From: Neomicrococcus lactis
GTDB taxonomy: Bacteria; Actinomycetota; Actinomycetes; Actinomycetales; Micrococcaceae
Reading direction: 5' to 3'
Assembly (NCBI RefSeq): GCF_014200305.1
Contig: NZ_JACHBL010000002.1
Location: 1-47,125, forward strand
Length of the DNA stretch: 47,125 bases
Of the stretch, positions 16,717 through 23,582 are shown one piece after another. The stretch's first letter is position 1. Every line of letters begins with the position of its first letter. Both the position numbers and the translations under genes were made by a program. Below the pieces are notes generated by a model. The model had not been told where the DNA came from. It did not search any database and worked only from the letters and a program-made list of their open reading frames with translations.

Positions 16717-16880
16717 CCACGTTACGGCTGACCTGCACGGCGGTTCATTGTGCTGGTCCGGTCCCCATTAGCGATCCCCTGGCGCCTATCGAATCCCGGT
16801 GACAACACCCCCCGGATCATTGATGACTGGGGGACTTAATCATGCCGGGACCGACAGGCCAACCACCCCAAATCCTACTT
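16717..16880 (-). ncRNA. Candidate bridge RNA region of the IS110 element
   Basis: Non-coding, structured DNA directly upstream of an IS110 transposase. In the IS110 group, established work places the bridge RNA on this side, transcribed towards the transposase. Visible dyads include CCCCC (16809-16813) with GGGGG (16829-16833) around an AT-rich loop, and GC-rich stems near 16780-16800. I cannot fold it or locate its target- and donor-binding loops by eye, so this is placement by analogy. Confidence 0.45.
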
Positions 16881-16917
16881 ATTTATGGGGCTACTAAAAA
16901 GGTAACGGGTGGGTGCG

Positions 16918-17571
16918 TTATGGGGTAACGGTGAGAGGGAATATGCCAACCATGGTGAGTGTCCATGTTGCGTGAACGATGATCGGGGCATAGACGTTTC
17001 GGGAGTGTTCTCGTGCGGTTGTTGCGACGAGGCCGAGTATTGGTGCGACGGCGGTCAGGGCTAGGTTGCCGGTTGCGAGCGTGACCAGGGTGTAGAGAAG
17101 GTTTGGGATGATCCACACTGATTTACCACTCCACAGCGAGGCGAAACCGACTCGGAAGAAGAGCTCTTCGGCCGCTCCAGTGATAAGAGCTATGAGCAAA
17201 GTGATGTGTAGAGGGACTGAACTGGCGACGTTGAGAGCGTGGCTGATCCATGTTGATGTCAGAGGCAGCATGGTTAGGACTAGTCCACCAATGTAGCTTG
17301 AGATGGCTAGTCCGAGGCTAAGCATGATGGTGAGGGCCCATTGCGGCTGATTCAGCGGTGGTTTTTGTTGGTTGTGGTTGGATGTGCGCAGCAGTGCAAT
17401 GCCACCTGTTGCCCATACTGTGGCTAGGGCAATGCTCCAGAGTGGGAGGCTTCCTGGCTCTGCTGAAGCACTGGAAAATGCTCTGTATAGGATGAAGGCA
17501 GCTGCCACGACAGTGCCCGTGGCAATGGCAGGAGCGAACCACCGGACCGGATTTTTGGCGGTTTTTTGCAT
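16918..17571 (-). CDS. CPBP-family intramembrane metalloprotease homologue
   Basis: A 217-residue membrane protein with about six hydrophobic segments. It has the CPBP/Abi signature: AAEELFFRVGFASL contains EExxxR, and PIIVHATW supplies the second conserved His motif. Family members are glutamate-type intramembrane proteases related to CAAX prenyl proteases; some bacterial ones process or give immunity to peptides. Its start lies only 24 bases from the divergent NAD(P)-binding gene and no strong ribosome site is visible, so leaderless translation or a promoter inside the neighbouring gene is possible. Function on this plasmid is unknown. Confidence 0.82.
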   Translation of the reverse strand: MQKTAKNPVRWFAPAIATGTVVAAAFILYRAFSSASAEPGSLPLWSIALATVWATGGIALLRTSNHNQQKPPLNQPQWALTIMLSLGLAISSYIGGLVLTMLPLTSTWISHALNVASSVPLHITLLIALITGAAEELFFRVGFASLWSGKSVWIIPNLLYTLVTLATGNLALTAVAPILGLVATTAREHSRNVYAPIIVHATWTLTMVGIFPLTVTP

Positions 17572-17595
17572 GCTTACAGCTTAGAGAGAGAGTCC

Positions 17596-18588
17596 ATGAT
17601 GCGTGTTCTAGTTTTAGGTGCCAGCGGGTATGTAGGCAATCGTGTGGTTGCCGCCATTCTTGAGCATGGTGGTGAGGTGGTTGCTGGGGCTCGTGATCCT
17701 TTGAGCCTGGACCAGGTGTGGTGGTCTGATCGTGTTGAGCGTGTCAAGGTCGACATGTCGGACGAGAGCTCTGTACGTGCCGCGGTGACTTCGGATGTGG
17801 ATGCGGTGGTCTATCTGGTCCATGGCATGGGTGATTCAGATTTCTCCCAGAAGGACGCTGATGCTGCTAGATACCTGCGGGATGCTGTAAATAGTGCCGG
17901 TGTGAAGCGGGTTGTTTATCTTTCAGGCATCATTCCGCAGGTGCCTGAGGAAGAGTTGTCAGAGCACTTACGATCGCGTTTACAGGTTGAGCGGATTCTT
18001 TCTGAAAGCACTGCCCGGGTGATTACCTTGCGTGCTGCGATGATTATTGGTTCCGGTTCGACAAGTTTTGAGTTGATGCGGCAACTTGGTTCTCGGCTTC
18101 CTGTGACGATTGTCCCGGAATGGATGGTCAACGATGTTGAACCTATTGCCATTGTTGACGTAGTCAGAGCTATTCTTGGGGCGCTTGAAGCTCAGGTGGA
18201 ATCAGGTCATTACGACATTGGTGGTGGAGAGGTTATTTCTTATCCCGATTTGATCTCTTTGGTTGGTCAGCTATCGGGTGAAGAGCGTCCGAGTATTTCG
18301 GTGCCGTTATTGCCTACTGCTTTAGTCTCTCAGGTGGCGACGTTCATAGCTGATATACCTGCCCCCACGATCAAAGCACTCATGGAGAGTTTGCATGAGC
18401 CCATGGTCTCTGGAGAGCATCGTTGGATCTCTGATCTTTGCGCCTCGCAGAAGGATGCTCAAGTGAATTTGCGGCAGTCTATCGAGCGCTCTCTGACTGT
18501 GGTGGACCCGTTAGTTCCACCTTCAAAGCGAGATCCGATGGGACCAATGCCGGGAGACCCTGAATGGGCGGAAACACCCCAAAGCTAG
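17596..18588 (+). CDS. NAD(P)-binding Rossmann protein (atypical SDR, NmrA-like)
   Basis: A 330-residue protein opening MMRVLVLGASGYVGNRVV, where GASGYVG is the dinucleotide-binding turn. Further SDR-like features are DVDAVVYLVHGMG at strand 4, VKRVVYLSGIIP at strand 5 and ITLRAAMIIGSGSTSFELM. The active-site Tyr-x-x-x-Lys is not evident, as in atypical SDRs that act as NmrA-like sensors, quinone reductases or ubiquinone-biosynthesis-type proteins. The ATG at 17596 is used because the upstream extension carries no family features. A few C-terminal helices after residue 240 complete it. The substrate is unknown and the divergent CPBP gene gives little clue. Confidence 0.82.
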   Translation: MMRVLVLGASGYVGNRVVAAILEHGGEVVAGARDPLSLDQVWWSDRVERVKVDMSDESSVRAAVTSDVDAVVYLVHGMGDSDFSQKDADAARYLRDAVNSAGVKRVVYLSGIIPQVPEEELSEHLRSRLQVERILSESTARVITLRAAMIIGSGSTSFELMRQLGSRLPVTIVPEWMVNDVEPIAIVDVVRAILGALEAQVESGHYDIGGGEVISYPDLISLVGQLSGEERPSISVPLLPTALVSQVATFIADIPAPTIKALMESLHEPMVSGEHRWISDLCASQKDAQVNLRQSIERSLTVVDPLVPPSKRDPMGPMPGDPEWAETPQS

Positions 18589-18745
18589 AACTTACTGCCC
18601 AGTAGAAAACTGTCACTATGGTCACGTCTGCGACCTTCGAACGCCGGGTGAGGCGTTGGAGGGCAATTTCAAACCATCAGGACAGAAGGTATTGATTTCG
18701 TTGCGAGGAAAATGCCACGGTGTGCCGTATTCGGTCTTTGAAGGT
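18589..18745. other. Intergenic stretch after the SDR gene
   Basis: No gene seen. AACGCC (18641-18646) and GGCGTT (18653-18658) form a short hairpin that could help end the rightward SDR transcript. Confidence 0.4.
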
Positions 18746-18783
18746 GGTGGATAGTTCGAGTTGGGGGTTACGAACTATCCACC
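18746..18783 (-). terminator. Probable terminator of the parAB operon
   Basis: GGTGGATAGTTCG (18746-18758) pairs perfectly with CGAACTATCCACC (18771-18783) over a 12-base loop. It lies about 75 bases beyond the parB stop in the leftward direction. It may also block the convergent SDR transcript. Confidence 0.65.
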
Positions 18784-18858
18784 ATGGCGTACGGCTAAGC
18801 CGGGCGCTGTGTGTTCTTCAACCGTATCAATCTTACACCGTACGCGTTTACTCGTGCA

Positions 18859-19380
18859 CTAGTCAGTAGTGGTTTTGTGTCGATAAGAGAGACCGAGGCT
18901 TCGTGCGAGCTCTTCCTCGGTTGCACCGCTGAGTTCCTGTTTGCGTTCCAGCAGAAGATCGATGGCCAAACGAACGAGGGTGTTATCGGTGATTCTCTCC
19001 CCCGCCGTGGTGCCGTCAGATTTCTTTCTCTGGTCATTGAGTCGTCGGGTCAAGGCCGTGAGTTCGTCTGCCTGGTTATCGTAGATTCGGGCTTCACGTC
19101 GCTTTAATTGCAGGTACTTAGGGACTCTGTTACTTACAGACTCTGTTAGTTTGTTAGTAACAGAGTCTGTAAGTCTGTTAGTTGCAGACTCTGTTACTTG
19201 ATCTGCCTTTTCGGGTTCATCGACCATGTGAAGAGACACGGGCGATGCTTGTTCGGCTGCTTCGGTTGGCTCTTGGGGTGATTCCGTGCGGTTCTTTTTC
19301 ATGAGCATTCCGACACCGGACTTTGACGCTGTGCGGTTGAGTCCTGCGAGGGTACGTGCTGGTTTGGTGTCTTCGCTCAT
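18859..19380 (-). CDS. ParB-like partition protein with repeats embedded in its gene
   Basis: A 173-residue protein whose start overlaps the parA stop by four bases (ATGA), the usual place for the centromere-binding partner of a plasmid ParA. It is highly charged. The N-terminal 65 residues look disordered. Residues around 65-90 consist of three 8-residue repeats: TESATNRL, TDSVTNKL and TESVSNRV. The rest is helical (KYLQLKRREARIYDNQADEL; NTLVRLAIDLLLERKQEL) and could form a compact DNA-binding domain. No classical ParB N-domain box is seen. The DNA for the protein repeats consists of three 15-bp near-palindromes with core ACAGACTCTGT, the same motif found before parA, so the gene seems to carry its own binding sites. 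Role inferred from position and the shared motif. Confidence 0.72.
   Translation of the reverse strand: MSEDTKPARTLAGLNRTASKSGVGMLMKKNRTESPQEPTEAAEQASPVSLHMVDEPEKADQVTESATNRLTDSVTNKLTESVSNRVPKYLQLKRREARIYDNQADELTALTRRLNDQRKKSDGTTAGERITDNTLVRLAIDLLLERKQELSGATEEELARSLGLSYRHKTTTD
19118..19196. repeat. Partition-type repeats inside the parB-like gene
   Basis: Three 15-base near-palindromes (core ACAGACTCTGT or its complement) start at 19134, 19158 and 19182, exactly 24 bases apart. A degraded copy is at 19118. They match the cluster upstream of parA and the pair at 46690-46720. Candidate parS-like centromere sites and/or operators. Confidence 0.8.
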
Positions 19381-20306
19381 TGCTGCTCCCCTGCCGTTGC
19401 GGATGTGCTGGATGTTTGGTTCTCGTGTTCAACGATGCGCTGGATGATTTCTTCGCCGAGTGCTTGGAAGTCCCCGGCTACACCGACGGCGCTCTTGGAG
19501 CGTGGGCCGGTGCTTTTCGCGGTTCCGCGGACCACTTCGTACCATTTGGGTGCCGCGAGCACGGCTTCTTCTAGTTCGAAGGCGAGCAGGCCTCGCTCTC
19601 GGCTTTCTTGGGCCGCTGCTTCGGCATGGCGGATAGTAGCTTCGAAGACCGGTGCATCGTCTCCTAGGTCCGCTTTGATTCCTTCACGCGCGTTTTCGGA
19701 AACGCGTTTCGCGGATCTGTTGACGCCGAATAGAACGATTCCGAGAAGATCGATGTCCGGGTTGATGGGTACGACTGCTTCCAAGCGGCGTGCTACGTCG
19801 CGTAGGCCTTTTCGTGAGGATGAGTCGGTTTTGACGGGGATCAGCGCCCATCGTGCTGCCGCGAGGGCTGCTTGTTGGAGCGTTTCTTGGCCGGGTGGGC
19901 AGTCAATAATGATCATGTCGTATTCGACTGCGATGCCTTGCAACGGCGTCGAGAGTGCCTTTTTGGCCCCGTCTGGGTCTTTACCGTGCTTCATGGTCAG
20001 CCCCGCGGCCGCCATGTCGAGTTGGGAACCGCCGATGAGGACGTCGAGGTTCTCGCGGACGCCGAAAGCTCTTTGAAGTTCCGATCCGAATGCGAGTGTT
20101 TGCGCGAGGGCTTTTCCGTCGTCGTTGAATTCTTTAAAGGTGTATCCGAGTTCTTCGGCGAGGTTGCCCTGGGGGTCCATGTCGATCAGGAGCACCTTGT
20201 AACCGCTTGCCGCAAGCATTCCTCCGAGGTTGGCGGTGATGGTCGTTTTCCCGACGCCGCCTTTACCGTTGACGACCGCGATGACGCGTTCAAGTCCTTG
20301 TGGCAT
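19377..20306 (-). CDS. parA: ParA-family partition ATPase
   Basis: Walker-type ATPase that moves or positions plasmid copies with its ParB-type partner. From the ATG at 20306 (AGAGGA upstream) the protein has 309 residues. It opens with the deviant Walker A NGKGGVGKTTITANL (KGGVGKTT at 15-22), then LLIDMDPQGN (Walker A') and DMIIIDCPPGQET (Walker B). No N-terminal helix-turn-helix is present, so it is nearer the type Ib/MinD-like class, in which the small ParB partner usually represses the operon. The repeats at 20372-20552 lie directly upstream and may be both operator and centromere. It is translationally coupled to the ParB-like gene. Confidence 0.93.
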   Translation of the reverse strand: MPQGLERVIAVVNGKGGVGKTTITANLGGMLAASGYKVLLIDMDPQGNLAEELGYTFKEFNDDGKALAQTLAFGSELQRAFGVRENLDVLIGGSQLDMAAAGLTMKHGKDPDGAKKALSTPLQGIAVEYDMIIIDCPPGQETLQQAALAAARWALIPVKTDSSSRKGLRDVARRLEAVVPINPDIDLLGIVLFGVNRSAKRVSENAREGIKADLGDDAPVFEATIRHAEAAAQESRERGLLAFELEEAVLAAPKWYEVVRGTAKSTGPRSKSAVGVAGDFQALGEEIIQRIVEHENQTSSTSATAGEQQ

Positions 20307-20371
20307 GTTTGTTCCTCTCGTTTGATTCCATTCTCTCGCCGGCCGTGCCATTACCGGTTAAGGCACGCCGG

Positions 20372-20552
20372 TACTCTGTTAGTTTGTTAGTAACAGACTC
20401 TGTTAGTGACAGGCTTTGTGACTAACAGAGTTATATTTCCCTAGCTCACGCGTTTTATAACCAGGAAGAGCCAGCATTAAATCAAGACCTCTGTTACTAA
20501 CAGACTGACGTACTAACAGACTCTGTGAGTAACAGAGGGACAGAGTCTGTTA
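20372..20552. repeat. Partition-type repeat cluster upstream of parA
   Basis: The perfect 15-bp palindrome TAACAGACTCTGTTA lies at 20391-20405. Variants start at 20407, 20423, 20498, 20514 and 20538, with half copies near 20372 and 20488. Spacings are repeatedly 16 or 24 bases. The two groups flank an AT-rich stretch (20430-20480) that could hold the parA promoter. The same motif lies inside the parB-like gene, so this is the likely operator and candidate centromere. Confidence 0.82.
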
Positions 20553-20610
20553 GTGCTCAGATCGTCTGAGGGACTGGATGCGCTTACTTCTGTTTGTGTT
20601 GTCGACTGGT

Positions 20611-22545
20611 TTAGGCCGCGGTTGGTATGAGGTGTTCTAGGGCGCCGGCTTTGACGGCTGCTCGTGCTGCACGGTGGTCACCGCGTTGACTCTTTCGTGG
20701 GTATGCCGGGTAGCTAGCGAGTCCAGGACCCAGGGGGAGTGCTGCTTGGTTGACGTGTGTGCGGCGTTGTTTGCGTCCGGTCGTGGTCATCCATTGGTGT
20801 TCTTGTTGCCACCATCCCCAGAGGATTCTTTCGGCAAGGTAAGTGACGGCGCGTGTGTGGAGGCGTCCTGTGGTCCCTCGTGCGATTGCGGCGGCGTCGA
20901 GGTAGTTGCGAGGCGTTTGTTGCCATCCAGAGAGGGTTGGTTGGATCAGTTGCAAGGAGTGCAGTTCGCGGAGGTCTTGCAGGGTTTCAGCCAGGGTTTG
21001 TCCGGTGAGCTGTGTGAGCTGGGGGAGGGTCTTTTCTGTTGTGAGGTTCCCGTAGATGTTGCCGAGGTGGAAGCTGAGTGCGCCGTTACCGGTGAAGGCA
21101 TCGTGCGCACTGGCGTAGAGACGGTGGGTGAGCTCAGTCAGGAGGTAACTACGGTGGGCGGCCCCAGCCCCTTCGGGGCGTGTGTCCGCTTGTGACCGGG
21201 TCTGTACTGGATCCTTGTGGATTACATGGTGGGGGTCGATGGTCCAGTGGGCGCCGTGGGGTCCCTCGGCTTCGGCCGTGCGGGTGATCCAGCCGTCGTT
21301 CTGGAGGCGGATCAGGCTGGTGCGGGCTGTTTCTCGGCCGATGCCGGCCATGAGTGCTAGGCGTCGGATGTCGGCTTCGATCGCTGGCTGGACGGCTTGG
21401 AGCGCGAGGATGCAGAGTGCGTCGAGGACGCGGCGGTCTGCGGGGCCTCCGCCGGTGTTCCATCGTCCTGAGCTGGCGGTAGCACGATCTTGGATGGCTT
21501 CGACGTGGAGTGCGATTTGGTAGGCCCGGGGGTCGAAGGTGGGGTCTTCGCCTGTTTGCCGTGGTGTGGTGGCCACATGGGTAATGGCGCGGCGCCATTC
21601 GGCGGCGAGGATGTTTTCTGGTGCTTGTGGGCCTCGGGTGGGGCGTGGCCGGCGGGCGCTGGTGTTGGTGCGGCCGCGGAGGGTGCGTGCGTGTTCTAGC
21701 CCGCGTGCTGAGGTCAGGTGGGGAAGGAGGTCGTTGTAGTGCCAGCGGGAGGCGACGGCACCGATGAGGACTTTCCACAGGATGGTGGAGGCGTCTTGTG
21801 TGGTGTCGATCGGGGTGGTGAGGGCTTCTTGGCTGCCTGCGGGTAGTGCGCGGCGTGGTCCTGGAAGGTAGAGGTGTCCTTGTGGGTCAATGGGTAGTGG
21901 TCCGGCTTCTGGGCGGATTTGGGTGCTTCCAGGGGCTGGGAATTCACGGTGGAGCTCTTCAGTGAGCTGAACGAGTTGAGAGACGGTGACCCAGGGGGAG
22001 GCGAGGTCCCATTCGTGGCCGCGGATCACAGTGGAGGCTCCACCGTTACGGTGGGGTGCTCCGGGTGGGCGGCAGCAGCCTGTTGCTGGGTTGGTCAGTG
22101 GTGTGCGGTCAAGGCTGGGGTAGGCGCGTTTGACGGCGATGGAAAGGGCTTTGACGAGTTCTGGTGTGGCTGGTTCGGCGAGGCTGATCCAGATGTGGCG
22201 GCCGCCAGTAGGACCGGAGGCGCAGACGACGTGTTCAATCCCTAGGTGTTCGAGGCGTTCTGAGAGTCCGTCAGCGTCGTGTGCGGCGCGTGCGGGTTCT
22301 TGGCCAGCGTCGAAGTCGAAAGCGATCAGGCGGAAGCGTCCGTCCTCGTCTGCGAGGTTCACAGCCCACGAGGAAGTGGGGGGTTCTGCAGCGCACAGAT
22401 AAGTGTTCGCGTACTCGTTAAGGACGGCCCCGTTATGGTCCGTGGAAGCCACGCGAACGCGATCGCGTGGGCTGATGTGCTGGGTAAGTTGCCACGCCAC
22501 ACCGAATGTGGGTGTTCCATCTACAGCGCTTTTGGGTATACTCAA
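20611..22545 (-). CDS. rep: Plasmid replication protein with primase-polymerase (AEP) domain and winged helix
   Basis: About 644 residues. The N-terminal part is an archaeo-eukaryotic-primase-like domain. In numbering from an upstream GTG, AFDFDAG gives the acidic pair Asp79/Asp81, SGPTGGRHIWI gives the Ser-Gly...His nucleotide-binding motif near 112-119, and CRPPGAPHRNGG follows near 158-169. The middle is low-complexity and proline-rich. A winged helix (DIRRLALMAGIGRETARTSL) and further helices follow. Proteins of this kind initiate replication of actinobacterial plasmids, priming or unwinding the origin. Start choice: AAAGGAGGT ends only 2-3 bases before the GTG at 22551 but nine before the TTG at 22545, so TTG is preferred. 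A near-perfect 20-bp palindrome covers that start codon. Confidence 0.8.
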   Translation of the reverse strand: MSIPKSAVDGTPTFGVAWQLTQHISPRDRVRVASTDHNGAVLNEYANTYLCAAEPPTSSWAVNLADEDGRFRLIAFDFDAGQEPARAAHDADGLSERLEHLGIEHVVCASGPTGGRHIWISLAEPATPELVKALSIAVKRAYPSLDRTPLTNPATGCCRPPGAPHRNGGASTVIRGHEWDLASPWVTVSQLVQLTEELHREFPAPGSTQIRPEAGPLPIDPQGHLYLPGPRRALPAGSQEALTTPIDTTQDASTILWKVLIGAVASRWHYNDLLPHLTSARGLEHARTLRGRTNTSARRPRPTRGPQAPENILAAEWRRAITHVATTPRQTGEDPTFDPRAYQIALHVEAIQDRATASSGRWNTGGGPADRRVLDALCILALQAVQPAIEADIRRLALMAGIGRETARTSLIRLQNDGWITRTAEAEGPHGAHWTIDPHHVIHKDPVQTRSQADTRPEGAGAAHRSYLLTELTHRLYASAHDAFTGNGALSFHLGNIYGNLTTEKTLPQLTQLTGQTLAETLQDLRELHSLQLIQPTLSGWQQTPRNYLDAAAIARGTTGRLHTRAVTYLAERILWGWWQQEHQWMTTTGRKQRRTHVNQAALPLGPGLASYPAYPRKSQRGDHRAARAAVKAGALEHLIPTAA

Positions 22546-22548
22546 AAG
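22529..22548. promoter_or_regulatory. Palindrome overlapping the rep start codon
   Basis: CTTTTG and CAAAAG flank a central GTATAC, giving a 20-bp dyad with 18 of 20 positions symmetric. It contains the presumed TTG start of rep and lies immediately after its Shine-Dalgarno. It could be a DNA operator or an mRNA hairpin limiting initiation; either would control copy number. Confidence 0.55.
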
Positions 22549-22605
22549 CACAGACCTCCTTTCGAGGTATGTGAAGGGACCGGCCGTAAGGTCGGTATCT
22601 ATAAA

Positions 22606-22644
22606 CTGATCTGCTTGCAGTCGCCAAACTTTTCGGCAGATCAG
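22606..22644 (-). promoter_or_regulatory. Hairpin in the rep leader
   Basis: CTGATCTGC (22606-22614) pairs perfectly with GCAGATCAG (22636-22644) over a 21-base loop. With a weaker dyad ACCGGC/GTCGGT at 22579-22597 it gives the rep mRNA a structured leader. Such leaders are often controlled by antisense RNA. No antisense promoter was identified. Confidence 0.45.
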
Positions 22645-22662
22645 GGACTATATTGAGCTTCG

Positions 22663-22684
22663 GGCCCCACTGAAATGTGGGGCC
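22663..22684 (-). terminator. Hairpin between the small control gene and rep
   Basis: GGCCCCAC (22663-22670) pairs with GTGGGGCC (22677-22684) around a 6-base loop, just beyond the stop of the small upstream gene. It would terminate or attenuate leftward transcription into rep. Confidence 0.6.
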
Positions 22685-22691
22685 TTACTCG

Positions 22692-22922
22692 TTAAGCGGC
22701 GTCCAGGGGGAGCCTCCCATCTTCGTCCAAGTCGATGAAGACGGGACGGCCGTTGTCGTCGAGCGGCATGTGCTCGACGAGGTAGTCGAAGAAGCCACTC
22801 GCGGTCATGCCACAGTTACGAGCGATCTCAGCAAATTTCTCTTTGTTTGAGCGCTCGACCAGTAATCCCATGGACATGGAATCTCTACGAGTGCCTCGCG
22901 GGAGTTTCTGTGCCGTTGTCAT
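22692..22922 (-). CDS. Small protein upstream of rep (possible copy-control or RHH-type regulator)
   Basis: A 76-residue protein, not recognised as a named family. The middle (VERSNKEKFAEIARNCGMTASGFFDYLVEHM) looks like a helix-turn-helix pair such as the one in ribbon-helix-helix or small plasmid control proteins. The tail is acidic. Its position immediately ahead of the replication gene on the same strand, with a TGTAT/ATACA dyad at 22931-22944 just before its start, suggests autoregulation and control of rep. Function is inferred from place only. Confidence 0.6.
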   Translation of the reverse strand: MTTAQKLPRGTRRDSMSMGLLVERSNKEKFAEIARNCGMTASGFFDYLVEHMPLDDNGRPVFIDLDEDGRLPLDAA

Positions 22923-22930
22923 ACCGTGAA

Positions 22931-22944
22931 TGTATCTAAATACA
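22931..22944. promoter_or_regulatory. Small dyad before the copy-control-like gene
   Basis: TGTAT and ATACA flank four bases, about nine bases before the start codon of the 76-residue gene. A likely operator, or a promoter element with chance symmetry. Confidence 0.35.
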
Positions 22945-23027
22945 AAAGGGTATAGGGGGAGTTCGTGGGGCGTGTCGGAACCTTTAACCGATTGTCTAAG
23001 GTTCCGTGGTTTTTAACGCTGACTTGG

Positions 23028-23582
23028 CTATTCATAGCTGTAGTCCGAAATCTTGTGTGGATTGTTGTCGGTGAGTTGAAAGTAGTAGGTACGTTGCTCG
23101 GCGGGTAGATCGAGAATTTTTCCGGCGTGGGTTTTCCATACCCAGGTCACGGTGACCGAGATGATGTCTTTCTCGGTTGCTCGGTTCAGCGTGGCTGTGG
23201 GCACGGACGTGGCGTTAGCGGCTGCGGCGGTGAGCCATTGTTCACCGGTGGCAGGTCGCACAGGGGCGAGGACTTTTTTGGCCCGGGATGGGGTCATGAG
23301 GTCTCGGGCTCGTAGCTCTGATGCGGTGCGGTTGAAGTCCTTGGCCGGGGTCCAGGTACTCATCACTGTTGCAGCGTGTAGGGCTGCTTTGTCTTTGCTC
23401 GACGGGGCTGTTTCTTGGGCTGCTTCACTGGTGGCTGCGGGTGTGGGAGTGCTGGCGGTGCTGATGCTGGGCAGTGTGGTGGTTTCACTGGCTGGTTGTG
23501 GGGCAACTATTTTGATGCCGGCGAAGACGAGTAGTGCGATGATCGCGAGGCCGAGCACGCTGATGATGAGGGTGCGACGCAT
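23028..23582 (-). CDS. Membrane-anchored conjugation protein (VirB8/TcpC-like, uncertain)
   Basis: A 184-residue protein with one N-terminal membrane helix (LIISVLGLAIIALLVFAGIK) and a Thr/Ala/Pro-rich linker. A C-terminal domain of mixed strands and helices follows, with TVTWVWKTHAGKILDL and YYFQLTDN, compatible with the NTF2-like fold of VirB8-class subunits. The stop of the upstream lytic enzyme gene meets its start, so the two are coupled. In Gram-positive secretion systems such proteins lie between the channel and the cell wall. Class is inferred from topology and neighbours, not from a clear motif. Confidence 0.6.
   Translation of the reverse strand: MRRTLIISVLGLAIIALLVFAGIKIVAPQPASETTTLPSISTASTPTPAATSEAAQETAPSSKDKAALHAATVMSTWTPAKDFNRTASELRARDLMTPSRAKKVLAPVRPATGEQWLTAAAANATSVPTATLNRATEKDIISVTVTWVWKTHAGKILDLPAEQRTYYFQLTDNNPHKISDYSYE

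Larger units (their letters stand above)
15290..16880 (-). mobile_element. IS110-family insertion sequence (approximate limits)
   Basis: A single DEDD transposase gene flanked by about 150 non-coding bases on each side, typical of IS110 elements, which lack terminal inverted repeats. The exact ends cannot be fixed by eye. The side upstream of the transposase (16717-16880) is dense in short dyads and would hold the bridge RNA in IS110-group elements. The downstream side has GCTGGCGG (15409-15416) pairing with CCGCCAGC (15424-15431). Genes on both sides appear intact, so the insertion was intergenic. Confidence 0.7.

Noticed and set aside
19118-20552. CRISPR-like array from regularly spaced short repeats
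   Set aside because: Repeats are 15-base palindromes 16 or 24 bases apart, far too short and close for CRISPR spacers. No cas genes are present and part of the array is coding.
20674-21195. Open frame on the plus strand inside rep
   Set aside because: Cys/Gly/Val-rich composition without domains, opposite a well supported replication gene.
21149-21778. Pro/Arg/His-rich frame within rep on the same strand
   Set aside because: Typical out-of-frame translation of GC-rich DNA. No start signal, and it overlaps the supported frame.
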